A DNA stretch of 56,256 nt from the NCBI GenBank assembly GCA_964384945.1, contig CAYLMK010000030.1, positions 1-56,256 on the forward strand, in the 5' to 3' direction. Shown in pieces: positions 8,687 to 16,513 of this stretch (positions within the stretch are counted from its first letter, which is position 1; the number at the start of each line of letters is the position of its first letter). The notes beneath the pieces were generated by a model. That model made no database searches, was not told where the DNA came from, and worked only from the letters and a program-made list of their open reading frames with translations. A program made the translations under genes and the position numbers. Source of the DNA: S015-6 sp964384945. Lineage in GTDB: Bacteria; Desulfobacterota; DSWW01.

Positions 8687-9448
8687 TCAAACGCCCTCCA
8701 GATGACGTACGATCTCCATGCCTCGCTCTTCGCTGAGTGCCAGGCGCTTCTCGAGGAGTTGAAGCTTCAGCAGATAGGCAAGGATGACCTCGAAGTCGAA
8801 GTAGACCTGCGCGGTCCGCTCATCGAGGTAGTCCCAGAGAATCTGCTCGATGGTGTCTTCCAGCTGAAGAGGATCCCTGGCTTCCACCAGCCTTTCGATC
8901 CAGGGGATCTCCTGACCGAGGCCGAAATCCTCGGCACTCGCCCGGCCCAACTGCTCCACCACCTCTCCCTCGCCCAGGAGGTGGTCTGCGGGGGGGAGTC
9001 CTTTCCTTCGGGCCCGGATCGCAGCCAGGACGTTTCGGAGGAGCTTTTCAAAGGCCAGGTATTCTCTCAAAAACGGGTTGGTGGTGTTCTGGATGACATG
9101 GTCGTAGTAGGTCTGCCAGAGCCGGTTGACCTCTTCCGGGCCGAAGGACTTCGTTTCCGCAACCGACTGGAGGAAGGACTCGAGAAAGACGGGAGCCTCC
9201 TTCGCCGCCCGGACCTGTTCCTTCCAGAACTCCTTATCGTAAAGCGTGTGCTCCACGTTCGCTTCCTTGCCGCTCAGGAGCTTCTCCAGGAGGAGGAAAT
9301 CACGAGCCAGGAGCACGAACTCGATCTGCCGCCAGTCCTCGGGCGCCAGGTTCTCGCGCTCGGCCAGCAGGTCCGCGAAACGGAACCTCACCTTCTTGTC
9401 ATCCCGCTGAATCTCGGGAAGATAGGTCACCAGAAAATAGTACTTCAT
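8687..9448 (-). CDS. DUF2764 family protein of V-ATPase operons
   Basis: A 253-residue, mostly helical soluble protein starting MKYYFLVTYLPEI. Proteins of this family occupy the same place, between E and A, in the V-ATPase operons of chlamydiae, spirochaetes and Bacteroidetes. Its role is not established; because no subunit C (d) gene is present in the operon, it may serve as the rotor-to-ring connector or an assembly factor (inference). Its ATG overlaps the subunit E stop by 4 bp (ATGA). Confidence 0.8.
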   Translation of the reverse strand: MKYYFLVTYLPEIQRDDKKVRFRFADLLAERENLAPEDWRQIEFVLLARDFLLLEKLLSGKEANVEHTLYDKEFWKEQVRAAKEAPVFLESFLQSVAETKSFGPEEVNRLWQTYYDHVIQNTTNPFLREYLAFEKLLRNVLAAIRARRKGLPPADHLLGEGEVVEQLGRASAEDFGLGQEIPWIERLVEARDPLQLEDTIEQILWDYLDERTAQVYFDFEVILAYLLKLQLLEKRLALSEERGMEIVRHLEGV

Positions 9449-10092
9449 TTTCCAGCGCTTGCTCCCAGCTTGATGTCTTTGAAGAATTCCCGGAATCGCG
9501 GCGTGAGGAACTTGAGGAACAAGGCCAGGAAGGCTTCGTCCGTGAAGTCCAGGGTGACATTGCCGTCCGCCCGGTTGATCATGAATCCGAAGTTCACGTT
9601 CCCTGCCTGAAGGGTCAGACCCTTTTGGCTCGGGCCCTCGCCCTCTTCCTTGATCATTGCCACCATGAAATCGACGAGTTTATCCTGCTGCTTCTTTGAA
9701 ACGAGCACGTCGAGGTCGCTGCGCTCCGGGTGCCGGGCATATTCCCGGACCACCTCGCGGATGAGTTCCTTGAGATACGCGGTGTCCCCCAGGGCCTCGG
9801 TCACCTTTTTCTGGAGGGGCAGGGCGAGCAGATTCTGCTCGAGGGTCCTTTTCAGGCTCGTCACGAACTGCGATCCCGCGATCTCCATGGAAGACTCGAG
9901 CTGCTTGAGCTTCTTCGCGGCCTCTTCCTCCGCCCGGCGGACGATCGCATGCGCCTCTTCCTTGGCCCGGTCCACGATGGCCCCGGCCTCTCTTTGCGCC
10001 TTTTCGACGATCTCCCGGGAAGAGGCCTCTCCGCTCTCGACGGCCTGTTTTTTCAGGGTATCGATGAGTTGCTGGAGTTTGCTATCCGCCAT
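9445..10092 (-). CDS. ntpE: V-type ATP synthase subunit E (peripheral stalk)
   Basis: Peripheral-stalk subunit, 215 residues. An N-terminal alanine/glutamate-rich helix (residues about 15-75) is typical of the coiled coil that pairs with G/H, followed by a globular C-terminal domain. The frame is open further upstream, but ATG 10092 is chosen because AAGGAG lies about 8 nt before it and the family N-terminus (MADSKLQQLIDTLKKQAV) begins there. First gene of the operon, about 190 nt behind the predicted transcription start. Confidence 0.9.
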   Translation of the reverse strand: MADSKLQQLIDTLKKQAVESGEASSREIVEKAQREAGAIVDRAKEEAHAIVRRAEEEAAKKLKQLESSMEIAGSQFVTSLKRTLEQNLLALPLQKKVTEALGDTAYLKELIREVVREYARHPERSDLDVLVSKKQQDKLVDFMVAMIKEEGEGPSQKGLTLQAGNVNFGFMINRADGNVTLDFTDEAFLALFLKFLTPRFREFFKDIKLGASAGK

Positions 10093-10290
10093 GGCACTGC
10101 TCCTTGTACGTTTCTCCTCGACGGGGCTGTCGAAAAAGAGGACCGAACACCTGTCCGTCTGCCACGGGTGGCTGAGAGAGGTGGACCGAGCCTTTGAAGG
10201 GTTCGATGCCGATCGACCGGCCGTACGGGCTCTCTGAAGCCATTCGCGTGATAAAGGCAGCGAATGATACGGACATGAACGATTCAGGAC

Positions 10291-10319
10291 CGTATATAGT
10301 TTTCGGTCGCATTTGTCAA
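10291..10319 (-). promoter_or_regulatory. Promoter of the V-ATPase operon
   Basis: Minus strand: consensus TTGACA (10314-10319), 17 bp, TATACG (10291-10296). The transcript would carry a 5' leader of about 190 nt before ntpE. I see no known riboswitch in that leader. Confidence 0.65.
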
Positions 10320-10370
10320 CAATCCGGGTCCCCGGAAGCGACCCAACATAGAGACGTCCGGGCGGAGATG

Positions 10371-10398
10371 TTGAATCCCGGGAACCGTGCGATATAAT
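10371..10398 (+). promoter_or_regulatory. Promoter of the M48 protease gene
   Basis: TTGAAT (10371-10376), 16 bp, perfect TATAAT (10393-10398). The predicted start falls near 10405, only a few bases before ATG 10408. Confidence 0.65.
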
Positions 10399-10407
10399 GA
10401 CATCATT

Positions 10408-11850
10408 ATGAAAGCCATCGGCCCTTTCACGAAGACAAAGGCTGAGAAAACCGCCCCGCGGATCCTGGCCCTGATCCTTCTGCTGGCCTGCGTGCCGGCC
10501 ATGCCCGGATGCACTTACATGAAGACCCAGAGCCCGGGCGCGCGGATCAGTTACGAGGAGAAGGTCGGCAGGCAGTTCTCCATCGAAGCATCCACCTACT
10601 TCCGGTGGATCGACGAGCCGGAGGTGCTCGATTTCGTCAAGGACATCGGAAACCGAATCTCCGCGCATGTTGTGGGAACCCCGTACGAGTATCGTTTCTT
10701 CGTCATCCGGGATCCCACGATGAACGCATTTGCCGTGCCCGGCGGCTACATCTGCTTCTTTGCCGGCCTCCTGGCCCAGGTGGACAACATTGACGGCTTG
10801 GCGGGGGTGATGGCGCACGAGATCTCCCACGTCGAGGGGAACCACTTCATACGGGGCCAGCAAAAGATGGAGGTGGCGAACGTCGCCACCCTGGCGGCGA
10901 CCATCCTGGCGGCGGCCCTGGGGGGCGGCCAGGGGGCCGCGGCAGGGGCGACCCTGGCCTCGGCCGCGCAGCAGACGGCCTCCCTCCATTACAGCCGGGA
11001 GTTCGAGCGGGAGGCGGACCGGCAGGGCATCAAGCTGGTTCAGGCGGCCGGATTCGATCCCGAGGGGATGTTATCGGTTTTCAAGCGGTTCCACGCCCTG
11101 GCGCGTCTGAACGCAGCCGACATTCCCCCCTACTTCTATACCCACCCCCTCCCCGCGGAGCGCATCTACGAGGTGGAAGGGTGGGTGCGGGGATTGCCTC
11201 GGGACTCCCGGCCGAGGGCCGGGCTGGAGACCAAGTTCGAACTGGCGCGCATTACGGCCCGGTTGAGAACCGAGAGGTTCGACGCGCTCTCGGCCTGGCA
11301 GAAGGCCCGTGTGGATGAGCGCCCGGACAGCGCCCGGGAGAAGTTCCTGCTGGGCTATCTTTACCTGAAGCGGGGCGACCTGCCCCTCGCCCTGGAGTAT
11401 CTCCGGAAGGCCTTCGCCATGGACCGTTCCGTGGTCGAACACGCTCTCTACCTTGCCCGCGCCTGTCATCTCTCCGGGAATCTCATGGAGGCAAAGAAGC
11501 TGCTCGAGCTGGCCAGCGAGATGGAGCCTCAGAACCACCTCGTTGAGGTCTATTACGGAGATCTGATGTCGGCCACCGAAGGCTGGCTGGAGGCCTTGCA
11601 CCACTATCAGCGGGCGGCCATCCTGAACCCTAGCTCCTGCATCGCCCATGCCAGCCTGGCCAAGGCTTACGAAAGTCTGCAGGAAAGAGGGAAGTCCTAT
11701 TACGAGTTGGCCCTTTCGGACAAGTGTGCGGGCCGCTACCTCAAGGCCGTCTACTACTTTCAAAAGGCCCTCAAGCATCTGGACAAGGACAGCGCCGAGG
11801 CAAGGCAGGTCCGGGAAGAACTCGAATGGATGGGCGTCGAGGAGGAATGA
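10408..11850 (+). CDS. M48 family metalloprotease lipoprotein with TPR repeats
   Basis: A periplasm-facing zinc protease of 480 residues, related to BepA/LoiP-type M48 enzymes that act in outer-membrane protein quality control. A signal peptide with a lipobox cysteine at 28 or 35 precedes the protease domain. The zinc motif HEISH is at 137-141, and the third-ligand region FEREADRQG follows about 65 residues later. The C-terminal half consists of TPR-like helices. A GTG seven codons earlier overlaps the -10 box, so ATG 10408 is preferred. No Shine-Dalgarno sequence is visible. Confidence 0.88.
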   Translation: MKAIGPFTKTKAEKTAPRILALILLLACVPAMPGCTYMKTQSPGARISYEEKVGRQFSIEASTYFRWIDEPEVLDFVKDIGNRISAHVVGTPYEYRFFVIRDPTMNAFAVPGGYICFFAGLLAQVDNIDGLAGVMAHEISHVEGNHFIRGQQKMEVANVATLAATILAAALGGGQGAAAGATLASAAQQTASLHYSREFEREADRQGIKLVQAAGFDPEGMLSVFKRFHALARLNAADIPPYFYTHPLPAERIYEVEGWVRGLPRDSRPRAGLETKFELARITARLRTERFDALSAWQKARVDERPDSAREKFLLGYLYLKRGDLPLALEYLRKAFAMDRSVVEHALYLARACHLSGNLMEAKKLLELASEMEPQNHLVEVYYGDLMSATEGWLEALHHYQRAAILNPSSCIAHASLAKAYESLQERGKSYYELALSDKCAGRYLKAVYYFQKALKHLDKDSAEARQVREELEWMGVEEE

Positions 11851-12009
11851 CAGGCGAAAGGGCAAAGGCGGAAGGGGTCAGGGGTCGGGCCACTCCCCCG
11901 ACCGCCGGTCTGTGCCAGGGCGCGCGAGCGCCCGCGGCAATCCCCGGGCCTTGGAAGCCTGCCGGTTCCATGATCTGGCGCGTGATTTGCGTTCCTGCCG
12001 GTACAGGGT

Positions 12010-12798
12010 CTACCTTTCCCCGCTGCCGGTGACCTCCGTGAGAAAGTACGGCGCGAAGCCCACGGAGTCGCACGAGACGAGGACGTAGCGCACCCCGTTC
12101 TTCACGAAATCCCAGGTCTTTCCCCGCGGCAGGTTCAGGTTGTGCAGATGGCCGAACACGCAAAGGTCGGTCTCTTGGGTCTCAAGGAGCCTCGTGACGG
12201 CCGTATCCCTGCCCTTTTCGTCCGTGGGCGGGAAATGGGTCATCACGACCCGCAGTGCGCCCTCCTGCCGCTTGCCCGATTCCAGCGAGAGCCTGAGCCT
12301 CCCGAGTTCCCTGCGGAAGATCTTCTCGTTGTGCGGCATCCCGGCCGGGCCCCGCCCGCCTTCGCCCCCTCCCTGCGCGGCCGGTATCTCGAGGGGGTCT
12401 GCGTAAAGCATCTCCAGGTCCGGCATGGTCCAAAGCCGGGTGCCGCCGACCGATACGCGGCCGATGTCGATTCGGTCGTACTGAAGAGCGAACAGGGAGG
12501 TGCCGCGGATACGGTCCCGCAGCCTGGAGATGCTCGGCCACCAGTAGTCGTGGTTCCCCTTGATAAGTATCTTTCTTCCCGGCAGCCGGTCGAGCCACCG
12601 GAGATCTTCCTCCGCCTCCTCAAGGCGCATCGCCCACGACACGTCACCGGGAACGAGCACCAGGTCCGCATCGCCGACGCGCTCCCTCCAGTTGCCTGCA
12701 ATCTGCTCCGCGTGGTTCCTCCACTGGGGGCCGAAGATGTCCATCGGCTTGTCCACGGCGTGCCCGAGGTGCAGGTCCCCGATTCCGAAGATCTTCAC
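12010..12798 (-). CDS. Calcineurin-like metallophosphoesterase
   Basis: A 262-residue soluble phosphoesterase with all dimetal motifs: GDLHLGH at the N-terminus, GDVSW, GNHD, THFPPTD and GHLHN. The substrate is unknown. The GTG start overlaps the stop of the upstream secreted-protein gene by 4 bp (GTGA), so the two are probably translated together. It ends the leftward PIG-L/acyl-CoA dehydrogenase/ETF cluster and converges on the M48 gene; the 160-bp gap between them holds no gene. Confidence 0.88.
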   Translation of the reverse strand: MKIFGIGDLHLGHAVDKPMDIFGPQWRNHAEQIAGNWRERVGDADLVLVPGDVSWAMRLEEAEEDLRWLDRLPGRKILIKGNHDYWWPSISRLRDRIRGTSLFALQYDRIDIGRVSVGGTRLWTMPDLEMLYADPLEIPAAQGGGEGGRGPAGMPHNEKIFRRELGRLRLSLESGKRQEGALRVVMTHFPPTDEKGRDTAVTRLLETQETDLCVFGHLHNLNLPRGKTWDFVKNGVRYVLVSCDSVGFAPYFLTEVTGSGER

Positions 12799-13805
12799 GC
12801 GTCTTGCTCCGATCCGTTTTCGCTCTCCGGCAATACCCTTGGAGCGGCACCCGGCCCCCGAGCGGGAAGGCAGTCGGCCCTGCGGATCGAAGCCGCCGGT
12901 CCCTCGCTGGCCGTGTAGATCCGGACTCCGGACGGGGAGATTCCCAGGGACTCCCCCTGCGCCTCGACGCCCAGAGGCACCCGGTAGGGCGGAAGGCGGA
13001 AGGCCCGGGCCAGCCGGCCGTCCCCGGACGGCCGGAGGTACCCGTACGCGGCGAAGTAGTCCCGAAGCAGGATGAGCGTGCCATCCTGCGCCATATCCCC
13101 GCCGGTCAGGGAGGAGCGGGAGGGCAAGGTCGCGACCCTGCGCAGCGTGGCCGCCTTCCGCGAGTCCGGCTTGCCCGGAAACCGGTAGACAACCGCGTCT
13201 CTGCCTGCCGACTCCTTGGTGACGAGGTACGGGATCCCGGAGCCCGGGTCCACGAAGAGGGTCTCGGCGTCATGGGGAGAGTCCGGGTACCTGCAGTCGA
13301 ACCTCTCCGCGTCCGAAAGGGTCGCCCGGACCGGCGGCCCGTTCCTGGGCACGGAGGGCTCCCTGACCCTGTAGATCTGAATCTGCGGGCGCTGCCGCTT
13401 GTTGTCGCCGATGTCACCCACGTACAGGCAGGATTCGCCCGGCTCCTCGCAGGGGCCCGCAGCCATGTCTTCCCAGTCCACGGCATCGGCACGGGCGAGA
13501 TCGAAGATGCCGCGCAGGCTTCCGTCCTCCCGGACCGCGAAAAGCCTCGGCTTGTCTCCGGAGTCGTTGTGCACCCAGAGCAGGCCGCCCTCCCTGCGGC
13601 TGACGACCAGGCCGGAGCATTCCGTGATCTCAGGCGCATCGAATTTTCCCACCTCACGGAACGGGCCGCATTCGAGGCCCTCGCCGGTGTGGGCCTGCCG
13701 GTATGGGCCTGCGGACAAGGCCAGGGAGAGCAGAACGCAGGTGAGGAATCCACGACAGCCGGGTCGAATGCGTGCGAGACAGCGGGGAAGGAGGCGAATC
13801 GGCAA
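12795..13805 (-). CDS. Secreted protein, probable beta-propeller
   Basis: About 336 residues with an N-terminal signal peptide (FLTCVLLSLALSAG) and repeated short beta-strand text (LLWVHNDSGDKPRLF, CLYVGDIGDNKR, TLILLRDYFAAYGY) suggesting a periplasmic propeller. Function unknown. The frame is open to 13961, but the upstream part contains a dispersed-repeat sequence (13833-13852). I therefore favour the TTG at 13805; a GTG near 13887 is another option, so the start is uncertain. It overlaps the phosphoesterase gene by 4 bp. Confidence 0.6.
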   Translation of the reverse strand: MPIRLLPRCLARIRPGCRGFLTCVLLSLALSAGPYRQAHTGEGLECGPFREVGKFDAPEITECSGLVVSRREGGLLWVHNDSGDKPRLFAVREDGSLRGIFDLARADAVDWEDMAAGPCEEPGESCLYVGDIGDNKRQRPQIQIYRVREPSVPRNGPPVRATLSDAERFDCRYPDSPHDAETLFVDPGSGIPYLVTKESAGRDAVVYRFPGKPDSRKAATLRRVATLPSRSSLTGGDMAQDGTLILLRDYFAAYGYLRPSGDGRLARAFRLPPYRVPLGVEAQGESLGISPSGVRIYTASEGPAASIRRADCLPARGPGAAPRVLPESENGSEQDA

Positions 13806-13832
13806 TCCGTTGGCCCGGCGGGGGTCCGAGGG

Positions 13833-13852
13833 ATTCCGGCGTGCGCGGGAAT
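13833..13852. repeat. Dispersed short palindromic repeat
   Basis: ATTCC...GGAAT ends flank GGCGTGCGCG. It resembles the common intergenic ATTCCCGC-type palindromes, whose conceptual translation gives RHSRARRNPS-like text. Only one copy is seen here. Confidence 0.4.
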
Positions 13853-14070
13853 GGCGATGCGTTGGTCTCTTGGAGGAGGTTTTCACGGCCTGACCCCTGC
13901 GCCCCTGATCCCTTCTTTGCCCACTCGCAAGATCCGCGGTTGGGGTCGCTTCGCCGATCATGTTTCTCGCCTTCCTGCGAAGATGCCCTGGGCGAAGTGC
14001 GGCCGGATCCCTGTCACCGGATCCCTGCCCCCCCTCGCCCCTTCGCGTTTTCCCTCTCGCCTTTCGCCTG

Positions 14071-15708
14071 TCAGGGCGTGTACAGCACCACGATCAAGTC
14101 GGTCTTCTGCGGGGACGGGTTGCGCAGATGATGCGGGATCGAGGCCTCGAAATGAAGGCTCTCACCCCTTTTCATGGCATGAACCTCTTCTCCCACCTTG
14201 ATCTCCACCTCGCCCCGGAGCACGTAGACGAACTCCTCTCCCTCGTGCTTGTATTCAATCATCTTGTGATCCCGCCTCGGATCGATCGTGATGCGGAATG
14301 CCCGCAGGTGCTTCTGCTCCGCCCCGGGGGTGAGGGTCCGGTAGGAATAGTTCTGCGTCCTCTTGGTGTAGCTCTCCACGCGGCGCCGGTCCGCCCGGTC
14401 CCCTTCCGCCATGGTCAGGAACGGAGCCGGATCCACCCGGTAGAGCTGCGCGAACCTGAGCAGAAGAGAGACCGAGGCCTGGGCCCGGTTGCTCTCGATC
14501 GCCTCCACGTCCTCGGACGTCACTTCGAGTGCGCCGGCCGCTTCTGCAATCTCGTAGCCGCGTTCCTCGCGGAGATCCCGGAGTCTCTTGCCCAGGCCGC
14601 CGGCGCGCTTTCCCGCGCCCTCCGGATCGACTTCCTCGGGCGACTTGCCGTACTGCTCGACCAGAAGCTTCCGAAGCCTGCGGAGGAGTTCCGGCAGGAT
14701 CTGCTTGACGTCTCCCACGATCCCGAGATCGGCGCACGAGAAGATCGACGCCTTCGGATCCCGGTTGATGCCAACCACGTAGCGGGACTGCCGGATGGCG
14801 GCCGTGAACTGGATTGCTCCCGAGATGCCGAAGGCGAGCAAGATGTCGGGCGCGATGGTCCGCCCCGTCTGGCCGATCATCCGCTCTTCGTCGACCCAGT
14901 GCGCATGGACGGGCGGTCTCGTAGCACCGACCTCCCCGCCCACGAGCCTCGCCAGCTCCCAGAGGCCCTGGAACCGCCCCTCGCTGCCCATTCCCCGGCC
15001 CCCGCAGACCACGACGCGCGCATGCTCGAGCGAACGGTCCATGTCCGGATCCTTTTCCGAGCCGACCCGCTTCACCCGCTCCCTGATCTCCTTGTCGGGG
15101 AAGGCGATTCTGCGAATCTCGGCCGTTACGCGCCTCTCTTCGGATGGTTCCCCCCCGTCATCCAGGATCACGTCCGGCCGGACGGTGGCCATCTGCGGCC
15201 TCTTGTCCGGCGTGAGGATCTTTCCGTAGATCCGGTCCCCGAAGGCCGCCACCGTCTGAACGAGAAGCCCGGTCTCGGGGTCGATGCCCAGTCGAATGCA
15301 GTCCGCGCAGAGACCCGTGCCCAGCCGGGCGGCCAGCCTCGGCGCCAGCTCGCGGCCGCAGTCGTTCGAGAGGAAGAGAAAGATCTCCGGGCGCTCCGCA
15401 CGGACGAGGTGCGCAAGGGCCCCGGTGTAAGTCTCCTGCAGGTAGTGCTCCAGGCGCGGATGGTCCATGCAGAGGATCCGGTCCGCCGGGCCTTCCCGGA
15501 AGAGGTCCAGATGAGGCTCCAGGCGCCTTCCCAGAAGCACGAGGGAGAGGGTTGTGCCCCGCTTTCTTGCCAGGCCCGATGCGACCTTGAGCAGGCCGGC
15601 GGTGGCCTTCTTCAACGCCTCGGTCCGGACATCCCCGAAGACCCAGACGCCCGCACGGCCCTCGGCAGGGGCGGGACGCGCTGTTTGCTCTTGTGCCGAA
15701 GTTGCCAA
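14071..15708 (-). CDS. EtfA fused to XRE-type HTH and cupin domains
   Basis: One continuous 545-residue frame. Residues 18-345 are an electron-transfer flavoprotein alpha chain with the FAD-domain motifs CGGRGM (235-240), GATRPPV (261-267), IGQTGRTIAPD (278-288), GISGAIQF (294-301), INRDPKASIF (314-323) and CADLGIVGDV (325-334). A linker leads to an XRE-like helix-turn-helix (371-430) and a C-terminal cupin (460-545, metal-ligand candidates H488, E491/E492, H527). It lies 7 bp after etfB. ETF passes electrons from acyl-CoA dehydrogenases; the HTH-cupin half looks like a small-molecule-sensing regulator. I know of no characterised fusion of this kind. Confidence 0.9.
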   Translation of the reverse strand: MATSAQEQTARPAPAEGRAGVWVFGDVRTEALKKATAGLLKVASGLARKRGTTLSLVLLGRRLEPHLDLFREGPADRILCMDHPRLEHYLQETYTGALAHLVRAERPEIFLFLSNDCGRELAPRLAARLGTGLCADCIRLGIDPETGLLVQTVAAFGDRIYGKILTPDKRPQMATVRPDVILDDGGEPSEERRVTAEIRRIAFPDKEIRERVKRVGSEKDPDMDRSLEHARVVVCGGRGMGSEGRFQGLWELARLVGGEVGATRPPVHAHWVDEERMIGQTGRTIAPDILLAFGISGAIQFTAAIRQSRYVVGINRDPKASIFSCADLGIVGDVKQILPELLRRLRKLLVEQYGKSPEEVDPEGAGKRAGGLGKRLRDLREERGYEIAEAAGALEVTSEDVEAIESNRAQASVSLLLRFAQLYRVDPAPFLTMAEGDRADRRRVESYTKRTQNYSYRTLTPGAEQKHLRAFRITIDPRRDHKMIEYKHEGEEFVYVLRGEVEIKVGEEVHAMKRGESLHFEASIPHHLRNPSPQKTDLIVVLYTP

Positions 15709-15715
15709 GGCGCTG

Positions 15716-16513
15716 TCAGCCTCCCAGTGCGTTGCGTTTCACGAGGACCTCGAGGATCCGCTCCGCGGCCTCTGCCGGGCCTGTCTGGAGGACCTCCCCG
15801 GAACGCGGATGCATCCAGAACGCATATTCGTGCGCCACCGTGGCGGAACCCTCCCACCCGATCCGGGCGGGATCCACCTCGAGGTCCTGCCTTCCCCAGA
15901 CCACGACCTGCGGCTTGCCGAAGGCGCCTTCCACGGATCCGAGGGGAAGAGGCCTCGCTGTCCGCATCGGTCCGGCCACCGTGATCAGGGCGGGCAGGGG
16001 AAGGAGCAGCCGTTCGCGGACCCCGTCCAGCCTCCTTTCCACGCGCAAGGTTCCTTCCCTGCAGGATGCCTTGAACACGTACGCCGCCATGGGCAGATCG
16101 AGGATCTCGGCCAGTTGCGGGCCCACCTGGGCGGTGTCGCTGTCCAGGGTCTTTGCCCCGCACAGGATCAGCGAAACCTCTCCGATCTTGCGGACGGCCG
16201 CGGCCAGCGTGTGCGCCGTTGCGAGCGTATCCGCTCCGGCGAAGGCCGGGTCGGACAGAAGAACCGCCCTGTCGACGCCCAGGGCCAGGGCCTCGCGGAC
16301 CGCCTCCTCCGCCTGCGGGGGGCCCATGGAAAGGACCGTGACCTGTCCGCCGAGCGTTCCCTTCAAGTCTACGGCAAGATCGAGGGCCCGTCGGTCATAG
16401 GGGTTCAGGATCCCTTCGGTCCGGTCCCGGTCGATCTGGAGACCGCCGGCCGTCCGCCTGAAGACCGGCTCACGGGGAACCTGCTTGACGCAGACGACCC
16501 ACTTCGGCTTCAT
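15716..16513 (-). CDS. etfB: Electron transfer flavoprotein beta subunit
   Basis: 265 residues, starting MKPKWVVCVKQVP as is typical of EtfB. The nucleotide-binding stretch GAKTLDSDTAQVGPQLAE matches the conserved (G/D)DT(A/G)QVGPQLAE motif, which holds AMP in classical ETFs or a second FAD in bifurcating ones. Which type this is cannot be settled by eye. The frame is open upstream, but ATG 16513 overlaps the acyl-CoA dehydrogenase stop by 4 bp (ATGA), the coupling expected in this operon. Partner of the EtfA fusion 7 bp downstream. Confidence 0.92.
   Translation of the reverse strand: MKPKWVVCVKQVPREPVFRRTAGGLQIDRDRTEGILNPYDRRALDLAVDLKGTLGGQVTVLSMGPPQAEEAVREALALGVDRAVLLSDPAFAGADTLATAHTLAAAVRKIGEVSLILCGAKTLDSDTAQVGPQLAEILDLPMAAYVFKASCREGTLRVERRLDGVRERLLLPLPALITVAGPMRTARPLPLGSVEGAFGKPQVVVWGRQDLEVDPARIGWEGSATVAHEYAFWMHPRSGEVLQTGPAEAAERILEVLVKRNALGG

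Noticed and set aside
9445..10989. A 514-codon frame as the subunit E gene
   Set aside because: The first 299 codons lie antisense to the M48 gene and through the promoter region. The family N-terminus and ribosome site place the start at 10092.
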